DNA of 64,000 bases from NCBI RefSeq assembly GCF_904849725.1, contig NC_058518.1:5352147-5416146 (forward strand), read 5' to 3'. This DNA comes from Hordeum vulgare subsp. vulgare (Eukaryota > Streptophyta > Magnoliopsida > Poales > Poaceae). A program made the position numbers and the translations under genes. Shown piece by piece: positions 1 to 9,593 of this stretch. The notes beneath the pieces were generated by a model, which was not told the DNA's origin, searched no databases, and was given only the letters and a program-made list of their open reading frames with translations. Each line of letters begins with the position of its first letter. Position 1 is the stretch's first letter.

Positions 1-194
1 GAAGTCGACAAGTTGACTACATGTGTAAATGGAATGGCACGAGTTCATCATTTTCCCTTGGCAAAAAGAGATTATCTCTTCTACCATGGTATGGATGTGT
101 AATCAAGAGCACTATTGCAAGTATACCTATTTACACAAGGCCACACATAACTATATAAGTGAAATCCAAGTTGCAGCTAGAAATGTTATCTCGT

Positions 195-252
<58 letters not shown>
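195..252. repeat. (GT)n(AT)n compound microsatellite
   Basis: A run of GT dinucleotides passes directly into a run of AT dinucleotides. It lies downstream of the DUF1664 stop codon. The open reading frame across it is only the dinucleotide repeat read as Cys-Val and Tyr-Ile and is not a gene. It would be a length-variable marker locus. Confidence 0.95.
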
Positions 253-258
<6 letters not shown>

Positions 259-384
259 TAAGCGTTTCCCAAGGAAAACCCTAGAGTTCTACATCATGCC
301 AGTAATAGTAATATCATCTATACATCAGATGAACTCCTTAGAAAGCCAAGCCCAAGTCCAGGTAGCTTCCACCTCATGCTTCCT

Positions 385-612
385 TCACTCGAGGGCAACA
401 CCTTGCGGTTCTCCTGAAATGCAAGTAGAGCCAATTAAAATCATCATCCAAGGCAGCAAAAGCAACTTGATTTGTGTAAACAAAGCGCATCGATGAAAGG
501 GGTCACTGTTTGCAATGTTAGGGAACTGAAACCAAACCTGGCTTCCATCCTTGCTAGGCTCGGCTACTGATGCGACCTTTTGAAATGATACGAGAGGCGA
601 CGGCGGCAACTG
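385..612 (-). other. possible 3'-terminal exon of the DUF1664 gene
   Basis: On the minus strand a CTGCAG acceptor-like sequence is followed by an open stretch beginning LPPSPLVSFQKVASVAEPS. This resembles the Ser/Pro-rich tails found at the C-termini of DUF1664 proteins. The preceding exon already has an in-frame stop at 860-862, so this stretch would be used only with a different splice donor. It may equally be 3' UTR. Kept as a weak candidate. Confidence 0.25.
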
Positions 613-859
613 CAGGGAAGTAACATGCAGCGAGAAACGCAGAAATTAGGTTCCCGGTGGCAAAAACTTTTAATACGAAAAGCAAAGGTTAGTCTTATTT
701 ACCATTTTAATGTTTTTCTCTGGAGAGGATCCTAGAGCTGGAAGAAACGATGAGACCTGAAAATTGAAAATGCATCTTCAGAATAAGAATCTAGAAGTAC
801 AGTGGTTGATGCAGAACCATTATTAGCAAAGCATGTAAGCAACAAGCCACTAAGGAATC

Positions 860-3800
860 TCATAAGCTAGGCCGACTAGCCTGACAAATATTAGGATCCT
901 GGGCACCATGTTCCAGTTGTTGGCTGAACCCAACCAAGGCTTCCGTTGCACGCACGGTAAGATCCTGATACGGGTTTGAAAGTAGATGATATCAGGAACA
1001 TGAAAAGTAAAAACGGTGTGGGTATGGGTGTGGGTTGGATAATAGGGGAAAGGTGTATAATTGACATGTACTTACCTGGGTGCCCTCAATACCAGACAGC
1101 CTTGACCCCTGCATATTCAAGATAAATAAGTACATCCGTGAGTAATACTCCCCCGGTTTCACAATGTAGTGCATATAGATTTTTGAGATGATTTGAGATT
1201 TTTTGAGAAGTCACCAACTGACCAAGTTTTTCAAGAGAAATATTTGCATCTAGAATGCCAAACGTATATATCATTATACTCAGCATAAGATTTAGTTTTA
1301 TATGAATTTGGTCAAAGTTTTAAAAGTTTGACTTCTCAAAAAAAATATATGCCCACTACGTACTTTTTTTGAAACAAAGGGCATATGTAGCTGCAGTAAG
1401 CAAGGAATACATGTCTTCAGTACAAGGCACACCTACCCATATTTCAACCGTACGGCTGACTTCTTGGAGCTCCTTCTGAAAGGTGCTCAGATCCACATGG
1501 ATCACTGCAACCTACAAGACAGTAAATTTAGTGTGAAAGCAGAATCAAATATATACAGAATAAAACCCAAAAAATAAGTTGAAGATAGAAGAGCCCATAT
1601 TCCATATAAAGAAATGAAAACTCGAAAAGGATCCTCCTGATTCTCAAAGAACGAGGGGCAAGATTGATACCAAGAAAGATTTTTATTTTATTAAGGCTCG
1701 GAGAAAGTTTTCTTATTATTATGAGACGTGATTTGGTATGCATTTGTTTGGTACAAGAACAATCTTCTCCTTTAATCATATGATAAATAAATTGAAAGTG
1801 TTCGATTAGAACATGAAAACATGACTCCGTTGGTCTTCGTTAGTCTCCGGGGCGGAGTGGAAGAAGGGCGGAGACTCTCGAGAGGAAAAGGATCTCTTCG
1901 AAAGAATTGACTGAGGAGTCGTATGAGGTGAAAATCTCGTGTACGGTTCTGTAAAGGTATCGCTGTTTCGTTTCGCCATGGTAAAGAAGCAGAAAAGGAA
2001 GTATTTATGCCGCGGGAATGTTCCAACCTCATCCTTTGTCCCTTCGATTATCTCTTGTGTCTCATCTAGGTTCGCATCAACCCGATCGATCCTTCCAGCT
2101 AGATGTTTCTTTGTAACCTGATGTCGAGGCAAAATGGGTCAAGATGGATGTATAACCTGGTCCGGCATAACAGTCGGCATGCAGTAGCAGTAATAATGGG
2201 ACCTTACATGTACAGTGTTAGAAACTTCATCTAACTGTTTGCCACGACATCGCAGGCGTCGGCTAGACCGCGCTTCGTCACCCACATCAGGTCAGAAATC
2301 TTCCAACCCTGTAAATGATTGCGCAAACTTTAGATACCAGCGTAGTGAATTTGCAGCTGTGGATATGACTGCAACATCATGAAACGCTAGCTGCAAGCCT
2401 GCAACTAGAACAATCAAAGATGGCATTACAGCCTCGGTATTGTGTACTCTTTTGATCGCCTAAAAGAACGAGAGTTTACCTTCCACCTGATGTATGCATA
2501 GCCAAGAAGCCCAGCAACCACAATTGCTATTACGGTATATGAACCAGACCCTACCCACACACACACAAAAAAAAGGTAAGATATAATCATAATTCACATA
2601 TTAAATAACACATAAGAATTCACATATTATCCAGACAAGAATTTTAAATATGGAGCAGAGGGACAAAAACTATATAACTGTCTACGCCTAAGGCCTTGTT
2701 TGGTACTAGTGTTTTTAAGGAGATTGGTGGGGATAATCCCCCAAGGGATCGGGTGAAACCCCAACCTTCACCCAATCCCTTCAAATCCCCATTTATCCCC
2801 AATACACTAGGTAGGGGTGGTGTATTGGGTATTGAAAAAATGCACTATAATTTGAGAATTTGAGGGGAAATGTGGGGATGAAACAAGTCAAATACACTAG
2901 AACCAAATGGAGTTATGGGATGTGTGGGGATTGACGGGTTTGACCGGGATAATCCCCATAAATTCCCTAAAATACACTAGTACCAAACAAGGCCTAAAGG
3001 GCATGGTGAAACAACACACTACAAAATCCCACATAACACATTTGCACGACCAATTAATTAATTCATTTATTGGAAAAGAAGGTTAAAAACCCTGCCCTCT
3101 GCATGATCAACTAATTAATTTGGTTGAGAAGAAAACAAGCGAATACCGACCCGACGTATCAGAGACAACCATAACATTCTCGTGTCTGCGGCTCATGGCT
3201 TGCTGTAACTCCTCCCTGATACTAGTGATCTGAAAACGTTGAAGCAGAGTTAAGCACCGGTTTGCAACTAGAGCCGGCCCGTACGTCCAGCCGGCTCGGC
3301 GGACACGAAGAGCAAACACATCAACAACAAACAAACAAACAAACAGACCTGAGACGTGAGCAGATCGTTGCCGTCGTCTTTCCCATGCTTGCCGGTATTC
3401 TTGACGAACTGCAGGAAAGGGCGGCAAACACGTATACAAAAAGGTGTCACGGCCATGCATGGCTAAGGGTAACATAGTTGGTTAATTTACATTGGCAAGC
3501 GCGTCCCCGATGATGGGGACTTTCTTGGCGTCGCCTCCGGTGAGAATGGTGCTGAGGTGTCCTGCCATCAGAGAAGAAAGAAAGTTGTTGCAATGAATCC
3601 GTTAGTATTGTACATACATACATACATACATACGCTTGCGAGAAGAATCTGCGCGCGGTGTTCCCCTGAAGGTTAGCTAGCCCGCTAAAACCCTAAGCAG
3701 GAACCTGGCTCTGGCTAAAACCTTAGGCTAGCTAAGCCCCCGGCATGAGCAGCGGGCAAGACAGACTCGGATTTCGGAAGGGTGCCGGCGGCGAGAGCAC

Positions 3801-3894
3801 CATACACATATAGATGGTAGATAGATGTGGACCGAAGCCGAGGGGTACATAACTCACCGGAGCCGAGCACGACGGCGATGTTGCCGAGCACCAT
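860..3894 (-). CDS. DUF1664 family protein, ten coding exons, one probable 1-bp deletion
   Basis: Coding exons with GT-AG borders on the minus strand are 3858-3894, 3491-3561, 3349-3408, 3151-3229, 2480-2550, 2208-2308, 2028-2117, 1437-1511, 1076-1108 and 860-964 (stop at 860-862). The product starts MVLGNIAVVLGSG. Exon 5 encodes a hydrophobic span (TVIAIVVAGLLGYAYI). It is followed by the family signature GWKISDLMWVTKRGL and, in exon 7, KKHLAGRIDRVDANLDETQ, then coiled-coil-like sequence. This order is typical of plant DUF1664 proteins, whose molecular role is not established. Phases agree for all exons except 2208-2308, which is 101 nt where 102 is needed: the frame breaks near 2240 and would stop at TAG unless one base is missing from the read. 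The C-terminus is uncertain, because the stop follows SRPSL and a further exon may exist. The family call is firm; whether the allele is functional is open. Confidence 0.8.
1148..1383. mobile_element. Stowaway-like MITE in a DUF1664 intron
   Basis: The left end CTCCCCCGGTTTCACAATG is matched imperfectly by the right end (CACTAC...TTTTTTGAAACAAAGGG read toward the outside). TA lies at the left border. The interior is AT-rich and non-coding. It lies in the intron between exons 1437-1511 and 1076-1108. The right border is accurate only to a few bases. Confidence 0.6.
1840..1975 (+). other. organelle-derived fragment with group II intron domain V
   Basis: Positions 1916-1949 form a 34-nt hairpin with group II intron domain V layout: GAGTCGTATGAG, a GTGAAAA bulge/loop, then TCTC and GTGTACGGTTC. 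The upstream bases (GAAAGAATTGACTGAG) also look like grass plastid intron sequence, possibly the 3' half of the rps12 intron. It sits in the DUF1664 intron between exons 2028-2117 and 1437-1511, so it is probably a nuclear plastid-DNA insertion rather than an active intron. The extent beyond the hairpin is a guess. Confidence 0.5.
2692..2994. mobile_element. Tourist-type (PIF/Harbinger) MITE
   Basis: About 300 bp with terminal inverted repeats GGCCTTGTTTGGTACTAGTG and its complement at the right end. It is flanked by TAA at 2689-2691 and 2995-2997. The short TIR and 3-bp TAA duplication define the Tourist class. It is inserted in the DUF1664 intron between exons 3151-3229 and 2480-2550. No coding capacity. 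Confidence 0.9.
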
Positions 3895-4493
3895 GGCGCT
3901 GGAAAAGCGACGGCGGCTGCGACGGCGAGACCGGGCGCACACGTACGGCGCGGCGGTTAAAACCAAGGAAACGAGCGAACAAACGGAAGGCAGAGAATCT
4001 CGTTGGGTTAAAATTCCCACCAGCGAGACTCCTTCTTCCTTCCTTCCTTCCTTTTTTTTCCAGAAACACCCTCGGAAGGTCCATGCATCCGCCGTCGGTT
4101 TTCAGACGGACGCACCCGATCCGACGGGCAAAGCGGTAAATTCATATATGTATGCCCTTGACTAACCACTTTTATTTTATTTTTGAGCAAACGTACGTGC
4201 GTATATATATGCCCTCCCTTAACTAAAACACGCAGCTCCGCTTGGTCATCGTGGGACGATGATAGGTTGATAGCAGCTGGTTGTGTCATCTATACTACTA
4301 ATAAAAGATCCAACGTAAACTTCCCTACGTCCACACAGGAATTACCCACACATAACCAAACAAGGATCTCCACCACACGATTAGGAAAGAATTATAAATC
4401 TAACGCCTATCCACCATCAGGCCAGCACCACAGTGTGCATTTAGCAATTACAGTTTGGCTGACCGTGCTCCGCCTCCACGTACAGAGAAAAAC

Positions 4494-5121
4494 GATATGC
4501 AGCAGGAGGGATACCTCGCTCTGCTCCAGGCCGCGCGCGGCGTTCCTCGGGATGCCGGCCCTCTACGACGGGCCCCTCGGCCCTTGCCCTGGCGAGGCCC
4601 CTCCTCCTTCTGGTTCGAGGAGGAGGAGGGCTCCGGGTTCGCGCCGCCCCGGATGGTGTGGGCGAAGGTCAGGGGCTACCCCCGGTGGCCGGGGCAGGTG
4701 TTCGACCCGGCGGACGCGTTGGGGCTCGCGTTGCGCGAGCGGCGGGCGACCGGGGCCGCGACGGCTCCTTCGTCTGGGCAGGCGCGGCGGACCTCACCCC
4801 GCTCCGCGACAACTTCCCGCTCCTCGCCGGCGTCGGCCTAAGGAGCAACTGCAAGGTCGAGTTCGCCCGCGTCGACGCCGGCCCTGGACGGCGCGCTGGC
4901 CGAGGTCGCGCGCCGCGTCGACGCCGGCCTCTCATGCGGGTGCGGCGGCGCCGCCACCAAGGGGCAAGTGTTCCAAAACTCCAGCCTTCGCACAGGCGCG
5001 TCCGTCGCGGCCGTGGACGCCGGCTTCGCCCGGGACGCGCTCCGCGGCGAGGCGTTCCTCCGGTACGTTGGCGCGCTGGCAGTGGCGCCGGGGGACGGTG
5101 CCGACAGGCTTGACGATGTTG
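4494..5121 (+). pseudogene. PWWP-domain gene fragment captured by the Helitron
   Basis: The reading frame from ATG 4494 holds RMVWAKVRGYPRWPGQVFDP, the N-terminal strand pair of a PWWP domain (a chromatin reader fold that binds methylated histone and DNA). The domain then breaks: the strand normally following the ERR segment is missing and the frame shifts. FVWAGAADLTPLRDNFP, the second half of the fold, is in another frame around 4767-4825. A further shift leads to the frame with LDGALAEVARRVDAGLSCGCG and then DRLDDVV, which resembles the conserved segment after PWWP in grass proteins. At least two frameshifts make it a fragment, not a working gene. Base composition is very GC-rich, unlike the AT-rich SWIM part after it. 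The 3' limit is a junction with another gene. Confidence 0.75.
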
Positions 5122-6622
5122 TTAGTATGAACAGGTGGGTCGAAAATAACCAGGACTGTGTATTTTTCTTTGAAGATTTTTCCGATAATGATACCTTTGT
5201 CCTGGGCGTTCAGATAGATTGGCAGCTACAGCAGATGATATATTCAGTATGGCAACCGCAGTTTACTGGCTTCCGATTCAAAGTTTGGAACAAACAAGTT
5301 AGGACCCGCTTGGAATAGGTGTAAATTTATACACCCGTATTACTTTTATACGTGTATATCACCAGCCATGTGTGATTTCCAACCCGAAATGAAAAGGGCC
5401 GATTGAGGAATGTATCTTTTACACGTGTAAAAGTGTGGAAAACGGCAATCCAATCAGGCACTTAAAGGTTTGTCAATGTCATCTGGTTCATTTTTTGTTT
5501 TTTCATAGCTGTTTAGTTTGCTTGATTTCATAGTAGTATCGTTGTTTGCCATTTTGCAGTATCCTGTACATAGCATCCTTGTTTTCGACCAGCAGAAAAA
5601 TGCAATTCCTATTGCTTGGATCATAACTCCCAATTTTACACATGGTGAAATACATAGATGGATGGGTGCTCTGTATGATCGAGTTCGTACAAAAGGCCCG
5701 ACATGGCAGTTGGGCGGCTTCATTATTGATGATCCATTGACTGATTTGCGCACTATAAGGTAACTCATGCTTCTCTGCCAGTGTACTGCTTCTTGGGTTT
5801 GTGGTGCCTGAGTATGTTGCTTGCTGAACAGGGAAGTGTTTCTGTGCCCGGTGTTGATTTCCTTATGACGTGTCCGTCACGCTTGGCATAAAAAATTGAT
5901 GAACAAGTGTTCAGATTTTGAGAGGCGTTCAATGATGTCTAAACGACTTGGGGAGGCAATATCCAGCATCTGCAGAGAAAACGGTGATATAGAATTATTT
6001 CAGGCCTTCCTGGAAGATTTTATTGATTGCTCTGGCTTTGTAGACTACTTCAAAGCTCTATGGTTTCCAAGACTTGGTTGGTCCATGTACCTTGCTTTTC
6101 TGGCCATACCTGGGTTTTACTTGTTACAAGTTATTTGATAAGTTCTCTTATCCAACTTTTTAATCTCAGTATCTTTCAGGGGCATGGACAAGCGTCTTGA
6201 AGACCAACCCGTTGGCTACTACTGAGGTAGCTTCAGCAATTGAGAGGTACCACCACCTGCTAAAACTTTGGTTGTTGAATGAGGCAGATGAAAGCATCTA
6301 CCAACGTGCAGACTGGTTGGTTCACAAGTTGGGTACAAAGGTTCACTCTTACTATTGGTTGGATGAATTTTCTGGGAAGGACAGTTTCTCTCGCTACTGG
6401 AGGAGTGAGTGGAAAACCGGCCCAAACCCATGGCAGGAGGGATTGCAAATTCCAGATTCTGATATTGTAATTGAAGGCAATTATGCTAGAGTGGTCTGCC
6501 AGAAACACAAGGAGAAGTCCCATGCCGTTCTGAACCCAAGCTCTGAGCTTGCATTGTGTGACTGTAGCTGGTCAAGGAAGGGAAACCTTTGCAAGCATGC
6601 AATGAAGTCGGCTAAGGTTTAA
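5122..6622 (+). pseudogene. SWIM zinc-finger (MULE-transposase-like) gene fragment
   Basis: Exon pieces are about 5122-5301 plus 5465-5467 (split by a MITE), 5560-5759, 5832-6076 and 6180-6622, with GT-AG borders. Recognisable segments are FVLGVQIDWQLQQMI, HSILVFDQQKNAIPIAWII, GGFIIDDP, and the terminal SWIM finger with C-x-C at CDCSW and C-x-H at CKHAMK. They match plant SWIM zinc-finger proteins related to Mutator/FAR1 transposases. The N-terminal half is absent. Lesions: a frameshift near 5240, the MITE at 5302, and TGA at 5866-5868 where relatives have Trp in SLWRVR. The first exon is in frame with the preceding PWWP piece (open from 4968 to 5318), so a chimeric transcript is conceivable but no full protein. 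Confidence 0.8.
5302..5461. mobile_element. Tourist-like MITE at an exon/intron junction
   Basis: A 160-bp element between duplicated TTA trinucleotides (5299-5301 and 5462-5464). The ends GGACCCGCTTGGAAT and, reversed, GTGCCTGATTGGATT form an imperfect TIR. Without it the flanks read AACAAGTTA then AAG|GTTTGT, which restores codons for Asn-Lys-Leu-Lys and a splice donor. It therefore landed three coding bases before the intron of the SWIM fragment. Confidence 0.8.
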
Positions 6623-6707
6623 TAAGTTATATAACAGAAACAGAATTTAATTTGTGTATGGTGTGGATTCCAAAACTAATCTGCTTCTACTGGAACGCTC
6701 GCTTGTA

Positions 6708-6771
6708 CTCCCTCCGTCCCAAAATAATTGTCTCAAGCTTAGTACTAGAATTTATTTTGAGACGGAGGAAG
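6708..6771. mobile_element. Stowaway MITE (64 bp)
   Basis: CTCCCTCCGTCCCAAAATAA at the left is complemented by TTATTTTGAGACGGAGGAAG at the right, with TA on both sides. It is a near-perfect hairpin with almost no interior. It follows the SWIM fragment inside the Helitron. Confidence 0.9.
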
Positions 6772-7781
6772 TACTAGAATTTTTCTAAAGCTAATGGAAT
6801 CCCCTTGTACTCCATCTAAAGCTTTCATGATGACTACTTTTCCAAGATACATGTGACAAAGAGGAGGAGCTCAGGGAGCTGAATGTGAAAGGATAAAGTA
6901 GTCAGGAAGGAGAAATCATATGTTGGCTTAACTAATGCTTCCTAATCAGTATGCTTTTCATATTGCCGTTTATATTGAACTAATATATATAGTTCGCTTT
7001 TGATTAAGGATCTTGACATGGCACCTAGCTGTTTTTGATTTCCTGTAGTTTTTGTTGATCTTCTCCTTCTTCGGATTAAATTGCTCATTGTTTTTCCTAT
7101 TCTTTTGCAGGAACATGAACCTTATGATGACCCATAGTTGGATGTATGTGAGAGGTACAGGTGTTATCTTATAAGCATATCAAAATACAATCATGACGTG
7201 TGTAATTATTCAGTTATACTTTTTGTTCATGGCTCAACAATTGACCAAATTAAATGACAGGATGAACATTCAGACATCCTTGATGACTGGGATTCTAGGA
7301 AGACGATCACATACTCGACCAGCCCACTTGTCACCGCGAGAATCATCCTGGTAACAATGTAGCTGATCTCGGGATTCATATTGTGTTCCTCCAGTTATTT
7401 TGCATCGTTTGATCTTTTGTGTCTATATACTCCCCCTGGTGCGTCATTTTTCTAATCACAAGCATTTATTTCCTTCTTTTTGTATCTTGCTTAGTTTTAA
7501 GAGAAACATATAGAGAGAAAACTACTTTCATGATGGATGTACACTCTGTAATTTGTTTTGCATATAACATGGGACTGTTACTTTCAATACAGTTGATGTT
7601 AGGAGTATTAGATGCATATATGAAGGAGTTGCATCAACCAGGATTTTAGATGTTGCATTAGAGTCAAAAATTTAGACTGATTTGCAAGATGGAATATCAG
7701 AGAACATGTTTCAGACATTCAGTGTCCACCCAAGTAAAATCTTGGCTAGCTTTATAGTCCATTGTTTTCATCCCACATTAT

Positions 7782-9593
7782 TGTTGGGGAACGTCGCATG
7801 GGAAACAAAAATTTTCCTACGCGCACGAAGACCTATCATGGTAATGTCCATCTACGAGAGGGGATGAGTGATCTACGTACCCTTGTAGACCGTACAGCAG
7901 AAGCGTTAGTGAACGCGGTTGATGTAGTGGAACGTCCTCACGTCCCTCGATCCGCCCCGCGAACTATCCCGCGAACAGTCCCACGATCTAGTACCGAACG
8001 GACGGCACCTCTGCGTTCCGCACACGTACAGCTCGACGATGATCTCGGCCTTCTTGATCCAGCAAGAGAGACGGAGAGGTAGATGAGTTCTCCGGCAGCG
8101 TGACGGCGCTCCGGAGGTTGGTGGTGATCTAATCTCAGCAGGACTCCGCCCGAGCTCCGCAGAAACGCGATCTAGAGGTAAAACCGTGGAGGTATGTGGT
8201 CGGGCTGCCGTGGCAAAAGTTGTCTCAAATCAGCCCTAATACCTTAGTATATATAGGAGGGAGGGGGAGGGAAGAGGCAGCCTCAAACCCTCAAGGTTTG
8301 GCCGAAATTGGAGGTGGAGGAGTCCTACTCCAATCCTACTTGGAGTAGGATTCCACCTTCCCACTTGGAAACTCTTTCCACCTTGTGATTTTTCCTTGTC
8401 AAACCTTATGGGCCTTAGTGGGAACTTATTCCAGCCCACTAGGGGCTGGTTTATCTCTTCCCATAGCCCATGAGACCCCTTGGGGCGTGACACCCCTCCC
8501 GATGGTCCCCGGCACCCCTCCCAGCACTCCCGGTACACTACCGATGAGCCCGAAACTTTTCCGGTAATGCACGAAAACCTTCCGGTAACCAAATGAGGTC
8601 ATCCTATATATCAATCTTCGTTTCCGGACCATTCCGGAAACCCTCGTGACGTTCGTGATCTCATCCGGGACTCCGAACAACATTCGGTAACCAACCATAT
8701 AACTCAAATACGCATAAAACAACGTCGAACCTTAAGTGTGCAGACCCTGCGGGTTCGAGAACTATGTAGACATGACCCGAGAGACTCCTCGGTCAATATC
8801 CAATAGCGGGACCTGGATGCCCATATTGGATCCTACATATTCTACGAAGATCTTATCGTTTGAACCTCAGTGCCAAGGATTCATATAATCCCGTATGTCA
8901 TTCCCTTTGTCCTTCGGTATGTTACTTGCCCGAGATTCGATCGTCAGTATCCGCATACCTATTTCAATCTCGTTTACCGGCAAGTCTCTTTACTCGTTCC
9001 GTAATACAAGATCCCGCAACTTACACTAAGTCACATTGCTTGCAAGGCTTGTGAATGATGTTGTATTACCGAGTGGGCCCCGAGATACCTCTCCGTCACA
9101 CGGAGTGACAAATCCCAGTCTCGATCCATACTAACTCAACGAACACCTTTGGAGATACCTGTAGAGCATCTTTATAGTCACCCAGTTACGTTGCGACGTT
9201 TGATACACACAAAGCATTCCTCCGGTGTCCGTGAGTTATATGATCTCATGGTCATAGGAACAAATACTTGACACGCAGAAAACAGTAGCAACAAAATGAC
9301 ACGATCAACATGCTACGTCTATTAGTTTGGGTCTAGTCCATCACATAATTCTCCTAATGATGTGATCCCGTTATCAAGTGACAACACTTGCCTATGGCCA
9401 GGAAACCTTGACCATCTTTGATCAATGAGCTAGTCAACTAGAGGCTTACTAGGGACAGTGTTTTGTCTATGTATCCACACAAGTATTGTGTTTCCAATCA
9501 CTACAATTATAGCATGGATAATAAACGATTATCATGAACTAAGAAATATAATAATAACTAATTTATTATTGCCTCTAGGGCATATTTCCAACA
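7782..9593 (-). mobile_element. solo LTR of a BARE/WIS/Angela-type Copia element
   Basis: The LTR is reversed: on the plus strand it starts TGTTGGGGAACGTCGCATGG and ends GCATATTTCCAACA, so the LTR proper begins TGTTGGAAATATGCC on the minus strand. It is 1812 bp, full length for this family, and flanked by a perfect 5-bp duplication ATTAT (7777-7781 and 9594-9598). No internal sequence adjoins it, so it is the product of recombination between the two LTRs of one inserted element. It lies inside the Helitron, so it is younger than that insertion. Confidence 0.95.

Noticed and set aside
29..496. 155-codon plus-strand frame
   Set aside because: Its length comes from the GT/AT microsatellite; no domain and no codon bias.
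4183..5130. 315-codon GC-rich frame
   Set aside because: Shadow frame of the PWWP fragment; Arg/Pro/Gly-rich translation of GC-rich sequence.
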